Source of the DNA: JBHIER01 sp046760705 [NCBI: bacterium]
GTDB taxonomy: Bacteria; JBHIER01; G020348925
Assembly: GCA_046760705.1 (NCBI GenBank)
Contig: JBHIER010000014.1
Span: 1 to 17,507, forward strand
Reading direction: 5' to 3'
DNA length: 17,507 nucleotides
This document shows positions 1 to 8,164 of this stretch, piece after piece. A program made the position numbers and the translations under genes. The notes beneath the pieces are model-generated. The model ran no database searches, was not told the origin of the DNA, and saw only the letters and a list, made by a program, of their open reading frames with translations. Position 1 is the first letter of the stretch; every line of letters starts with the position of its first letter.

Positions 1-225
1 GCTGAGACTCAGGGAATTGAAGGGAAGATCAGGGAGGATCTGGGAAAATGAGGGGTTGTGTGGTTTCCAGTCCGTCTGTGTCTCCGGTGCCGTTCCCTGC
101 TATTCCCTCATAGTCCGTGATATTCCTTCTTTATTCCAAGAAGAGGCCAAGACCAATAAAAGGCTAAAGCCTGAAATCCGATCGGATGGGAACAGTGCCT
201 TGCATAGCTTGAAGAGGCAGGGGGT

Positions 226-489
226 GTAGCCGAACTTTCCAAAGTTCGCAGGGGGGATGGGCAACAGAGAGCGCGGAATGGAATCCGCGGCTACATCATG
301 GTCCCAGGAGGGTGGGCATCGTAGCCGAACTTTCCAAAGTTCGCAAGGGGGGGGATGGGCAACAGAGAGCGCGGAATGGAATCTGCGGCTACATCACGGT
401 CCCAGGAGGGTGGGCATCGTAGCCGAACTTTCCAAAGTTCGCAAAAGGGGAATGGGCAATAGAGAGCGCGGAATGGAATCCGCGGCTAC
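226..489 (+). repeat. Three tandem composite double-hairpin elements
   Basis: Three copies lie at 226-294, 321-392 and 419-489, separated by two near-identical 26-bp spacers (295-320, 393-418). Each element opens with GTAGCCG and closes with its exact inverse CGGCTAC. Inside are two hairpins: CGAACTTT/AAAGTTCG, then CGCGGA/TCCGCG around ATGGAA. In copy 2 the right arm of the second hairpin is TCTGCG, which keeps pairing through a G-U wobble in plus-sense RNA. Copies differ mainly in a G/A run at the middle (slippage). The element resembles REP- or MITE-like intergenic repeats of uncultured bacteria; no transposase is nearby. Confidence 0.85.
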
Positions 490-501
490 ATCTGCCTTGC
501 C

Positions 502-533
502 TGTCATTTCGAACCCAGGGACTCGGAATGACA
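502..533. repeat. TGTCATT...AATGACA inverted repeat
   Basis: TGTCATTTCGA (502-512) faces TCGGAATGACA (523-533) with one mismatch and a 10-nt loop. It follows the composite array directly. The arm matches a widespread type of intergenic palindrome seen in many environmental bacterial genomes; that comparison is from memory. Confidence 0.55.
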
Positions 534-652
534 CGTGGACATTCCCAACTGGAGGAGACTGACCGCCCTAGAGAGCGACACGCTTCATGTCTTAGGCATA
601 ACCCATGCTGAGGCTGAAGAAGCCGAGAATCTCATGAATTGGTATGCTTTAG

Positions 653-740
653 ATTGCCCGATCGAGTCGGGCAATGACAGGAGGGGGGCTCGGGCAATGA
701 TACGAAAGAGGAGGGTCATCATCCGGCTCGACCGGATGAT
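653..740. repeat. Pair of perfect hairpins with complementary loops
   Basis: Hairpin A has arms ATTGCCCGA (653-661) and TCGGGCAAT (667-675) with loop TCGAG. Hairpin B has arms ATCATCCGG (718-726) and CCGGATGAT (732-740) with loop CTCGA. Both have 9-bp perfect arms and 5-nt loops, and the two loops are exact reverse complements. A second copy of the A right arm (TCGGGCAATGA) stands at 690-700, so the left arm has two possible partners. A 92-codon open frame crosses this stretch but has no other sign of coding. Confidence 0.6.
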
Positions 741-1073
741 CGAGGGCGTTGAAGGGGGGCCTTTCTGGATTGGCATCCGTCCTCTCCCCCACCGTTATGG
801 GACCAGGCTATAGAGGAGGGCCATCCCTCCCCACTGCTTCTGTCAGATCAGAGTCTACTCCGTCCACATCTTCTCTTTTACCTCTTACGCATAATCTGCC
901 TTGGTCTCCTTTCTGAGAGTCGGTGGGGACATCGAAACCGTAAGGACCGGTAAAAATTCTCGTTTTCATATTCTTTCAATGAAAAGTTGTCATTGCACTC
1001 GGGCGTTAACGTCCACAGCCGAGCTTTTCCACTCTTCCCCATTTCTGATTCTCCCCAGAGTTCCTCGGTGCGA

Positions 1074-2846
1074 TCACATACCCAAAATGCTATTGATCAG
1101 GGCTACCACATCCAGGATATTGATAGTAGTGTCACTATTATAATCTGCCGCCCACCTTTGTGTGACATTGGCTGTTTCCAAGCCCAAGATGATATTGATT
1201 ATGAAGATAACGTCCTGCATATCGAGCAGACCATCTCCGTTCACATCGCCTTTGTCAGTTCCTATCGCCTCACCATCGATCACAGCACCGATTAGTTCAC
1301 AATCTGTTACCGCACTGCCGTACTGAGAACGCTTCACAAGCCCCACGCCTCTGGCATACCACTCCGCCCAGGGAGGATCGTCAGAGCTTGGATCGAAATA
1401 GAATCTATAGCAGTTGACAAATGCACCAGCAGGAACAAATACGGTGTCTGTGATACTCTGCAGAGTTACGACAATAGGCGAATCTCGATCATCAAAATCC
1501 TCAACTTCCCAACTTGATCCAACATCAGCGGTAAAATCGATCCACATCTGCTCAAACTCTCCAACCCTTAAAAAAACCTGGCCCCCGCGGTCTCTACTCA
1601 TCCACGCTCGCTGATATTCATATCTGTCAAATAGAAAAACCTGTTTATATCTGTAGGAATACTCACCGTGCCTGACCAAGTGTGACCATAACTTTGATTC
1701 GTTTAAGACGTTTCGTTCAAAGCCATCACTGCCGTCGCATTCATAGACCCATTGGTCCCCTTCGTGAAGAGGAAAATATTGATAGAGACTATCCATTTGG
1801 TTCATCGCAAATCGGGCTGCTTCCCTGATATTTTCATCAGTATCGTGTTTCGCTGGATTGAGAACTGCAAAAACCTCGTTGGGCTTAGACAATAGATCCT
1901 CACGGATCTCATTGAATAGTGATTCGTTTTGTTTGTCAATGTAGATCCAAGTTCTATCATAAATATAGAAACGACCTAACACTTCCAAGGCATGTCGCCT
2001 GACCCACCAGTCCTGCGTCGATTGAGCAATCTCCAAGAGCTCATCCCCACTGTCAAACACCGTTGCCGGAAAGTATAGCGGAATGTTCCAGGTGTAAATT
2101 TTAGGAATATCCCATGAAGGGTCTCTTTCATCTATCAAAGAAACGTTGAATTGAGAATCAACCGTTATATAGTAATAATAGCGGTATATACATCCCGCGG
2201 GACAATCTCCCCAGGCGTTTAAGAAAGCAAGATGCCAGGTATCTTTCTTCTTGAAAGCCTCAATATCAGGTCCGTCACAACATATATGATTCGGTCCTGC
2301 GTAAATAATGTCATCAATTTGTTCGTAAAGGAGACCTAACCAGCGCATATTCATGGCCTGCTGGAATTCCAGTTTGAATATGTTGCTGGTAACCTTAGCC
2401 GCTCCTACGAGATTGTATCTTGCTCCTAATGAATCAACTTCAGTGTTACCAGTAAGCAGTTCACCTTTGAGCCAAGCTGAAGTCCATGAAGCATCAGACT
2501 GTAAGAGTATTTCATTACACATATAATCAGGAAAGGCAAAGATACCTCCTACCTCAGGACAATGTGATCGAGCAGTAGCTACGACTGTATCGATTTCGAA
2601 GGCCAGAGCTGTATCTAAGAACATGCTTTCCTGAAGCCGAAGGGTGAGTATGATCGCATCCTCGCTTACAAAAGTATCCGTCGGGCATGACCAGGACCGT
2701 TCTTTCCCCATCCGGGACCATCTTGTCACAATGTATTGCTCAGCCCCGGTCGAAGAGAAACAACAAGATAGGATGAGCACCGCAGCAATCATCTTAACCT
2801 TTTGTCTCGTCATGAAGAAGGCTATCAACTCACTTGCTCTAATCAT
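1074..2846 (-). CDS. Exported protein with C-terminal type I dockerin domain
   Basis: A 590-residue exported protein of unknown role. A hydrophobic signal segment lies at about residues 18-30 and ends in LILSC or STGA, so it may be a lipoprotein or ordinary signal peptide. Residues 275-350 look like short HEAT-type helices. Residues 357-505 form a beta-rich domain beginning YFPLHEGDQWVYE and ending VPAGAFVNCYRF...WYARGVGLVK, a module common in exported proteins of FCB-type bacteria. Residues 533-590 are a dockerin with two calcium repeats (GDVNGDGLLD and a looser ADYNSDTTIN). The ATG at 2846 overlaps the nfo stop as ATGA, which suggests coupling. An in-frame ATG at 2813 gives a more typical signal peptide and may be the real start. 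No cohesin is visible. It is the last gene of the cluster. Confidence 0.85.
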   Translation of the reverse strand: MIRASELIAFFMTRQKVKMIAAVLILSCCFSSTGAEQYIVTRWSRMGKERSWSCPTDTFVSEDAIILTLRLQESMFLDTALAFEIDTVVATARSHCPEVGGIFAFPDYMCNEILLQSDASWTSAWLKGELLTGNTEVDSLGARYNLVGAAKVTSNIFKLEFQQAMNMRWLGLLYEQIDDIIYAGPNHICCDGPDIEAFKKKDTWHLAFLNAWGDCPAGCIYRYYYYITVDSQFNVSLIDERDPSWDIPKIYTWNIPLYFPATVFDSGDELLEIAQSTQDWWVRRHALEVLGRFYIYDRTWIYIDKQNESLFNEIREDLLSKPNEVFAVLNPAKHDTDENIREAARFAMNQMDSLYQYFPLHEGDQWVYECDGSDGFERNVLNESKLWSHLVRHGEYSYRYKQVFLFDRYEYQRAWMSRDRGGQVFLRVGEFEQMWIDFTADVGSSWEVEDFDDRDSPIVVTLQSITDTVFVPAGAFVNCYRFYFDPSSDDPPWAEWYARGVGLVKRSQYGSAVTDCELIGAVIDGEAIGTDKGDVNGDGLLDMQDVIFIINIILGLETANVTQRWAADYNSDTTINILDVVALINSILGM

Positions 2847-3685
2847 CTTCCAACCAGACTTCGGATCGTTTCCATATTCCGTCGATCATCGCCCTCGTCC
2901 TTTTTCGGAGTCTCCATGATGCCAGGTAGATGCTTCAATTTGGGATGGTTGACGATGAGCCGGAAGCCTGTCCGTCCAATCTCGCCCTGACCGATGTGCC
3001 AGTGGCGGTCCACTCGAGAGCCAGAGGCTGTCTTTGAATCGTTCAGGTGTAAGATGCGGAGTCGATCCAGGCCAATCTTCTCATCGAACTCTTTGAGCGT
3101 TCGGTCGAGGCCAGCCCTGGTGGCCACATCGTAGCCGGCCTCAAAGCCGTGGGCGGTGTCAAAACAGACGCCCAACCGTTCGGGCTCGGCGACGTTAGCG
3201 ATGATCTCCTGAATATGATCGAACGTGTAACCGATCTCCGATCCCATGCCGGCCGTGTTCTCTAAGAGAACGAGGAGACCATTTTTGACCCTTTTGAAGG
3301 CGGTGTTCAGGGCCCTGATGACACTGCGCACACCCTCCGCTTCCGTTGATTCCATCCGCTTGCCCACATGGGTGACCAGGTATTGGGCCCCCAGGGCCTG
3401 GCACCGCTTCAGATCCTCGCACAGGGAATCGAGGGACTTTGAGAAGTGCTCCCCCCTGCAATGGGCCAGATTGGGCAGATAGGGCATGTGAACGATCACC
3501 GGATCGATCCCCGCCCCTTCCACATCCTTCCGAAACCTGGCCACATCGTCCTGGTCAAGCGGGCCGTACCTCCAGCCTCTGGGGTTGCGAGAGAAGACCT
3601 GAATGGTGTTGCAGCCGAGGGCCGCAGCCCGTCCCACCACTTTTGAAAAGCCGCCGGCAATGGATATGTGAAACCCGAACCGCAT
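2843..3685 (-). CDS. nfo: Endonuclease IV (AP endonuclease)
   Basis: Deoxyribonuclease IV cleaves DNA 5' of abasic sites in base-excision repair, using a trinuclear zinc centre. The 280 residues match the usual family length. All nine family metal ligands can be placed: H66 (VHMPYL), H106 (THVG), E142 (LENTAG), D176 and H179 (FDTAHGFEAGYD), H213 (LHLNDSK), D226 and H228 (DRHWHIGQG), and E258 (METP). The start is supported by AAAGGGG six bases upstream. The stop overlaps the next gene's ATG. It is a cytoplasmic repair enzyme among genes for exported and membrane proteins, probably there by operon position rather than shared function. Confidence 0.96.
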   Translation of the reverse strand: MRFGFHISIAGGFSKVVGRAAALGCNTIQVFSRNPRGWRYGPLDQDDVARFRKDVEGAGIDPVIVHMPYLPNLAHCRGEHFSKSLDSLCEDLKRCQALGAQYLVTHVGKRMESTEAEGVRSVIRALNTAFKRVKNGLLVLLENTAGMGSEIGYTFDHIQEIIANVAEPERLGVCFDTAHGFEAGYDVATRAGLDRTLKEFDEKIGLDRLRILHLNDSKTASGSRVDRHWHIGQGEIGRTGFRLIVNHPKLKHLPGIMETPKKDEGDDRRNMETIRSLVGR

Positions 3686-3744
3686 GGTTTACCCCTTTCT
3701 CTTCGATCGTTGGCCAAAATTGGGCAATTTCAGAGAGGCTGGGT

Positions 3745-4236
3745 TCATGCCTTGCCCTCCAATCTGGCCTGAACCGTTCGGACGAACCGCTGCGGGTCGT
3801 CCGGTGAAATGACGTACGTTCTGTCGGCCTCGATGACGACCGCTCTGTGCCGGTCGGTGGCGTACCTGATGTGGTGGCCCAGATGGCCGGTGTAAAAACG
3901 TCCGAAATAGCCGAAGATGCCGGAGACACCGAAGGTCCGCACACCCCACAGCGAACAGGCCAAGGGATCCTGACGCACGGACCGTATCCGGGAGAACGGG
4001 ATCCTCACAGCACCTGCCTTTCGATGAATGACTACCCCCGACTCGCCGACGGTGTATCCGTGGGGAGCGAACAGATAGCTTGTCCCCAGAACGAGAAGGC
4101 CGATCACCGCTGCAGCCAAGACTCCCCCGGTGTTCTCGGCGGCGGCAAAAATGAGGAAGAGAACAGCAAAGGTGATGACGGCCAAGACGGTCGCCGTTTG
4201 GACGAATCGGTCCTGGGGTGCCTCGAACTCATCCAT
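3745..4236 (-). CDS. Two-helix membrane protein with bacterial PH domain
   Basis: A 163-residue inner-membrane protein. Two hydrophobic helices (about residues 14-32 and 38-56) are followed by a bacterial pleckstrin-homology-like domain (about 58-160). That domain has the features I associate with the bPH_5 family: a YTVGESGVVI strand, the IPFSRIRSVR segment, FYTGHLGHHIRYATDR, and a final ISPDDPQRFV helix. The function of this family is mostly unknown. A GGAG sequence sits about 8 bases before the ATG. It starts 36 bp after the M1-barrel gene and ends 59 bp before nfo, so it is very likely cotranscribed with both. The family call is from recognition of the pattern, not from a search. Confidence 0.85.
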   Translation of the reverse strand: MDEFEAPQDRFVQTATVLAVITFAVLFLIFAAAENTGGVLAAAVIGLLVLGTSYLFAPHGYTVGESGVVIHRKAGAVRIPFSRIRSVRQDPLACSLWGVRTFGVSGIFGYFGRFYTGHLGHHIRYATDRHRAVVIEADRTYVISPDDPQRFVRTVQARLEGKA

Positions 4237-4272
4237 CTTCTCTGCTCCACAGATTGTGCGGGCAAGGGAGGC

Positions 4273-7224
4273 TCAAAGACTCTCCGTCATGGAGACCAGC
4301 CACCGCAACCCGAACCTCCTGCTTTCTCCGTTCAGCGACGGCTTGTTGACGTAGAGTGGAAAATCGGCCCGCAGCTTGACCGTTCCAAAGACAGTCCTCA
4401 GCCTCAGCCTCAGTCCAATCCCTAGGTCGTAAAGAAGGCTTTCTTTCAATGTTGATGGCCGATCGGCGTCGAAGACCTTACCCATATCGAAGAAGGCCAC
4501 TGAGCGCAGAGAGACGCCGGTGTACGGTCTCACGTATTTCGACCAGCCCGGGATAGCGTAGGGCGAGCGGTACTCGAGGTTGAGGGCGAGAAGCTGCCTC
4601 ACCCCGAGGTCGCCATCCAGGTACCCTCTCAGGTTGCCGTCGCCGCCCAGATGGTAGTTGAGTCCATCCGGCAAACCGCCTCTGCTTCGCAGGAAGAACT
4701 CCCTGAACCGCCGGATCGGACCGGACCCGGCCAGATGAAACCTCTCCTGCACTGGCACCGCGGAAGTGGCCAGGCCGCCAAAAATCCTGAGCCCGAGGTT
4801 GTGACTCTCAAACCTGGTCACGATTTTCAGCTCCCAGCGAACCGTGCTGAACCGGTGATCGCTCCCCAGCAATTTGAGAGCCGTTGCGCCCTGGACCCGG
4901 AGATCGCTCCTGAAAATGTCCGCCCTGGGGTTCGTGGCCAACCCGACCGAGACCTTGTCAATCCGTCCCGGCTCCCACTCTTGAGGGTCAACGTACCGGC
5001 CGTCCCGCAGATCGAGATGGGTGAAGCCCAACCGGAGATTGATATCCGGGGCAAAGCTGCGGTATCTTCGGAAGTCCTTCTCCAGAGAGGTATTCACCTC
5101 AAAGCGTCCCTCCATCTTGTTTGCCCGCAAGATCCCCTTCGTTCGGGGGCCGAGCCCCTGGATCGGTGTGCTCCCCTCAAACCTGACATCGCTCCTGTCG
5201 CTTTTGAGACCGTACCAGAGGCCGAGGGTATATCTCGAGTACCGTTCGGCGTAGCTCCCTTTGATCAGCCAGCCCAATTTCACACCATCGACGCTGTTGT
5301 ACCAGACCCACGGCCGGTACTTAATGAGATAAGCATCCTGGGGATAGTAGGACAGGTTCGGAAGATCGGGAACGAAGCGGGTCTTCCACGGACGGTGGTT
5401 GTTGAGCATGTTAATGTCCAGGATCTCGTTGTCCGGATTGATGGAGGCTGAGATCGGCTTGACGTCCGTCTGAAAGCTGACGCTCTCTTCGCCCCTGCGT
5501 CCCTGCAACCGTTTCACTCGCTCGTTCCCGTTGGCCAGTCGGAGGTGGACTTCGATGGGCATGACGATGGACCCGAGCCGCCGGGTCGTGACCGTCGTCC
5601 AGTAGATCTTGGCTCCTCCCTGCCACCTCCAGCGGCTCCTCACCGAGGTGATGGCGTAATCGCACACCTTTGTGGAATGGAGCCACTGGTTGAAGAACCA
5701 ATCGAGGTCCGCGGAACTGACCCGCTCACAGACCTCCTTGAACCGCTCCTCATTCACATGCTTGAACTGCCATTCATCGAAATAGGTGCGCATAATCTCA
5801 TCGAAAACGGCCTCGCCCACTACGTAGCGGAGCATCTCTAAGAAGAGGGCGGCCTTATTGTAGACCATGGCTCGGCCCGAATGTTTGAACGTGTAAGCTG
5901 GGCTGGCCACAACCTCCCAGTCCCCCTCCCTGGCCAGGTTGAGGAGAGAGCGCACCTGGCGCTGCCTGGTCGTCATCCGAGGCAACAACCTCTCGTACCA
6001 GTCGAGGTCAGAGGTCCGGCCGAAGGGTCCGTATTTTGTCTCCATGTACCACCGGGTCTGGAAGGTGGTGAACCCCTCATCCAGCCAGGCCTCATCCAGT
6101 TCGTTGTTGGCCAGGATGGCGTAGAAGTAGATGTGTCCCACCTCATGGAGAACGAGGCCCTCACTCACACGGCCGTTCATGACCAGCATGGGATACTCCA
6201 TCCCGCCACCGCCAGGGACATCGACGATGCTCACCTGGGGATAGGGATAGGGCCCGAACTTCTCGGAGAGCCAACCGATTGCGGCCAGTCCGTAGGCGAG
6301 GGCGGTGTCCTTCCAGGCCGTGTTCCAGCGCCGATAGAAACTGCGGACGGTGACGCCGTTGCAGGTGGTGTCCTGAACGAGGAAATCGGGATCGGCGCAC
6401 CAGGCGAAGTCGTGAACCTGTTCGGCCCGAAAGGTGACGGTCTTGTATAGGATGCGCTCCTTCTGTCCAGAGTCACCGGGAGGGACTGCCAGGGAGTCGG
6501 CCACTTCCCAGCCAGGATCGCCCTCCTCGCACACGCCGGTGGCAGCGATGACGTACTCCTGGGGAAGGGTGATGGAAACATTAAAGCTGCTGAATTCGCC
6601 GTAAAACTCCCCCCGGGCGTGGAATCGGTCCGGGTGCCATCCCCTCTCGTCGTAGACGGCCACCTTCGGATACCACTGACCGAAGTCGTAGTGCCGACCT
6701 TCGTACCCAGCCCGACCGAGCTTCTTTCTCACCTTCTCCACAAAACAGAGAGAGATGGTGATGCTGTCCCCTGGCGGGAGGCACCTCGGCAGATCTGCCC
6801 TGAGGAGAGTTTCATCAACAGTGAACGGACTGGGAAGACCGTCGATCCTAAAATCGGAAATGTCGATGTACCCGCGGTGCTCTTCGGGGAGACTTAGAAG
6901 GGTGAAATTGTAGCGCTGGCGGTACTCTCTTATGAAGGTCGTGTTCTCATCTCGGTAAGCGTTGGGGTAGAGGTGAAGGTAGATGATGTTCAGCGTATCG
7001 GGTGAGTTGTTGTGGTAGACGATGGTCTCATCGCCGGTGAGGATGTGGGTTTGGGGGATCAGCTTGACAGCGATGGTATAGTCGACAGATTGCTGCCAGT
7101 AGGAGTTGGCGGATGCACCTGGCACTCCCACAACCAGCATAAAGAGCAAATTGAAAATGTATATATACGGTGTTGTCTTAACGACCCCGTAAGGGAATAG
7201 CATTCTGACTTTTGCACTTTTCAT
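4273..7224 (-). CDS. M1-family metallopeptidase fused to Omp85-like beta-barrel
   Basis: A 983-residue exported protein. A signal segment spans about residues 18-39 (ending GASAN). The M1 aminopeptidase-like part covers about 45-610: the substrate-binding motif appears as GGGMEYP (339-345), zinc ligands are H360, H364 and E383 in HEVGH-x18-E, and Y455 (VYNKAALFLE) fits the catalytic tyrosine. The residues after HEVGH are IYFY rather than the usual QWWY. From about 640 to the end the sequence is alternating amphipathic strands rich in Y, R and G, with GGDGNLRGY (860-868) resembling the Omp85/BamA barrel signature and RSVAFFDMGKVF typical of late barrel strands. No POTRA domain is evident. The likely location is the outer membrane, with the peptidase tethered by the barrel. 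Its ATG overlaps the upstream stop (ATGA). Confidence 0.88.
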   Translation of the reverse strand: MKSAKVRMLFPYGVVKTTPYIYIFNLLFMLVVGVPGASANSYWQQSVDYTIAVKLIPQTHILTGDETIVYHNNSPDTLNIIYLHLYPNAYRDENTTFIREYRQRYNFTLLSLPEEHRGYIDISDFRIDGLPSPFTVDETLLRADLPRCLPPGDSITISLCFVEKVRKKLGRAGYEGRHYDFGQWYPKVAVYDERGWHPDRFHARGEFYGEFSSFNVSITLPQEYVIAATGVCEEGDPGWEVADSLAVPPGDSGQKERILYKTVTFRAEQVHDFAWCADPDFLVQDTTCNGVTVRSFYRRWNTAWKDTALAYGLAAIGWLSEKFGPYPYPQVSIVDVPGGGGMEYPMLVMNGRVSEGLVLHEVGHIYFYAILANNELDEAWLDEGFTTFQTRWYMETKYGPFGRTSDLDWYERLLPRMTTRQRQVRSLLNLAREGDWEVVASPAYTFKHSGRAMVYNKAALFLEMLRYVVGEAVFDEIMRTYFDEWQFKHVNEERFKEVCERVSSADLDWFFNQWLHSTKVCDYAITSVRSRWRWQGGAKIYWTTVTTRRLGSIVMPIEVHLRLANGNERVKRLQGRRGEESVSFQTDVKPISASINPDNEILDINMLNNHRPWKTRFVPDLPNLSYYPQDAYLIKYRPWVWYNSVDGVKLGWLIKGSYAERYSRYTLGLWYGLKSDRSDVRFEGSTPIQGLGPRTKGILRANKMEGRFEVNTSLEKDFRRYRSFAPDINLRLGFTHLDLRDGRYVDPQEWEPGRIDKVSVGLATNPRADIFRSDLRVQGATALKLLGSDHRFSTVRWELKIVTRFESHNLGLRIFGGLATSAVPVQERFHLAGSGPIRRFREFFLRSRGGLPDGLNYHLGGDGNLRGYLDGDLGVRQLLALNLEYRSPYAIPGWSKYVRPYTGVSLRSVAFFDMGKVFDADRPSTLKESLLYDLGIGLRLRLRTVFGTVKLRADFPLYVNKPSLNGESRRFGLRWLVSMTESL

Positions 7225-8114
7225 CTTTCAATTTTAAGCTTCGCGAAATATAGTCCAGTCTGGGCTGCGTACCCTACGAGCCGGTACCAGGATCGGGTCA
7301 GGCTCAGGGCCTGCTGCACGGAAAAGAGGACCACTATTGTCCACGATGTCGGCAGCACCCCGCAGCCCTTCTGCAGGGCCCAATACGCTCCCATGATGAT
7401 GAGCAGACCGATCAAGAGCCCTGCATAGAGGGAGACCGCTCTCCAGAAGGTGAGGCGCAAAAAGCGAAGGGCCTCGCCCAGTATGACCGACAACCTTCGC
7501 TCTTCGTGGACCACTGCCACAATCTTTGTGTAGACCATCCACATATTCACCAGAAGTAGAAGCAGAAGGAGACCGGCCATGCGTCCTAACGCAGCATAGA
7601 CCTTGACCGGCCCTTGGGCCCCCTCGGCCAGGATCAAGCGCTCTCCCAGTTGGGACAAGATAATAAATAGAGCACCAATGGCAACATAAAATATGACCGA
7701 GGCAGCACCGATCTTGAAAAAACGGCCGAAGTAGCGGCCGCACCATCCGAGGAACTGCTCCGCAGTGAAGGCCGCCTGCTCCTGGCCGAGACCGAAGGCT
7801 ATGGTTCGAAAGAGCCCCCCGCTGAGAAAGAGGTGGAGTACGATAGTAATGATGGCAGCGATGAGAACGAAGTAGCCGTATTGCTCCAGGTGGGTGCGGT
7901 TGTTGTACGCAAAATCGATCAGAGGGGTCAGGTCCCACTCCTCCAACAGACGCCCGGCTGCAGGGTGGTTGCCGAAAGCCCTGGCGACCAGACTTTGAAG
8001 AGGGGTGAGGAACAGAAGGGCCAGTCCAAACTTGAACAGAAAGGCAATCGCTACAAGGGGCCAATTGCGGCGGACGACCCTCATTCCCTTTAGGATGTAC
8101 CTCGCCGTTACCAT
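7221..8114 (-). CDS. Polytopic membrane protein, unknown function
   Basis: I do not recognise this 297-residue protein. It shows about six hydrophobic helices (roughly residues 20-39, 80-102, 137-157, 175-200, 225-246 and 255-275), including a run of leucines at 182-188 (LLLLLLL). A soluble stretch between helices 1 and 2 contains the segment AFGNHPAAGRLLEEWDLTP. No catalytic motif stands out. It sits between the two M1 peptidase genes, 48 bp after the first and overlapping the second by 4 bp, so translational coupling to the barrel-fused peptidase is likely. It could be a partner in export or processing, but that is inference from position only. No strong Shine-Dalgarno sequence precedes the ATG. 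Confidence 0.85.
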   Translation of the reverse strand: MVTARYILKGMRVVRRNWPLVAIAFLFKFGLALLFLTPLQSLVARAFGNHPAAGRLLEEWDLTPLIDFAYNNRTHLEQYGYFVLIAAIITIVLHLFLSGGLFRTIAFGLGQEQAAFTAEQFLGWCGRYFGRFFKIGAASVIFYVAIGALFIILSQLGERLILAEGAQGPVKVYAALGRMAGLLLLLLLVNMWMVYTKIVAVVHEERRLSVILGEALRFLRLTFWRAVSLYAGLLIGLLIIMGAYWALQKGCGVLPTSWTIVVLFSVQQALSLTRSWYRLVGYAAQTGLYFAKLKIER

Positions 8115-8136
8115 TTCGTTATTTTTCCGTTTTATC

Positions 8137-8164
8137 TTCTCTGTGTCTCTGAGACTCTGTGGCT
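8137..8164. repeat. CACAGAGTCTCAGAGACACAGAG-like simple repeat
   Basis: The short gap between the M1 gene and the membrane protein gene contains TCTCTGTGTCTCTGAGACTC and its continuation, touching the M1 stop codon. It is the familiar 'cacagagacacagag' low-complexity phrase found between genes of many environmental bacteria (from memory). It may reflect a repeat that inserted at the gene end. Confidence 0.4.

Larger units (their letters stand above)
1..1073. other. Non-coding region rich in inverted repeats
   Basis: I see no convincing gene in this stretch. The open frames are short, lack ribosome-binding sites and run through repeats. It holds a three-copy composite hairpin array (226-489), a TGTCATTTCGA-type inverted repeat (502-533), two 9-bp-arm hairpins (653-675 and 718-740) and a 6-bp-arm hairpin (815-830). 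Positions 1-130 contain scattered GGGA-rich and then TCCCT-rich stretches with no clear period. The operon entering from the right ends at 1074. The only terminator-like sequence for it is a weak AT-rich inverted repeat at 963-985 (TTTTCAT/ATGAAAA), followed on the minus strand by a short T run. Confidence 0.6.

Noticed and set aside
226-489. Possible CRISPR array
   Set aside because: The repeats are 69-72 bp and composite, and the two spacers are nearly identical to each other, so these are tandem repeats; no cas genes are present.
535-813. 92-codon open frame over the hairpin pair
   Set aside because: Much of it is the translation of inverted and direct repeats, there is no Shine-Dalgarno, and the protein is not recognisable.
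963-985. Intrinsic terminator for the minus-strand operon
   Set aside because: The inverted repeat TTTTCAT/ATGAAAA is AT-only in strength and lies about 90 bp past the stop; too weak to call with confidence.
4130-4425. Overlapping plus-strand frames opposite the PH-domain gene and the barrel end
   Set aside because: They are antisense to genes with membrane helices and recognisable domains and have no start signals of their own.
4651-5451. 266-codon open frame on the plus strand opposite the barrel part of the M1 fusion
   Set aside because: Antisense shadow caused by codon bias of the minus-strand gene; no start signal and no domain pattern.
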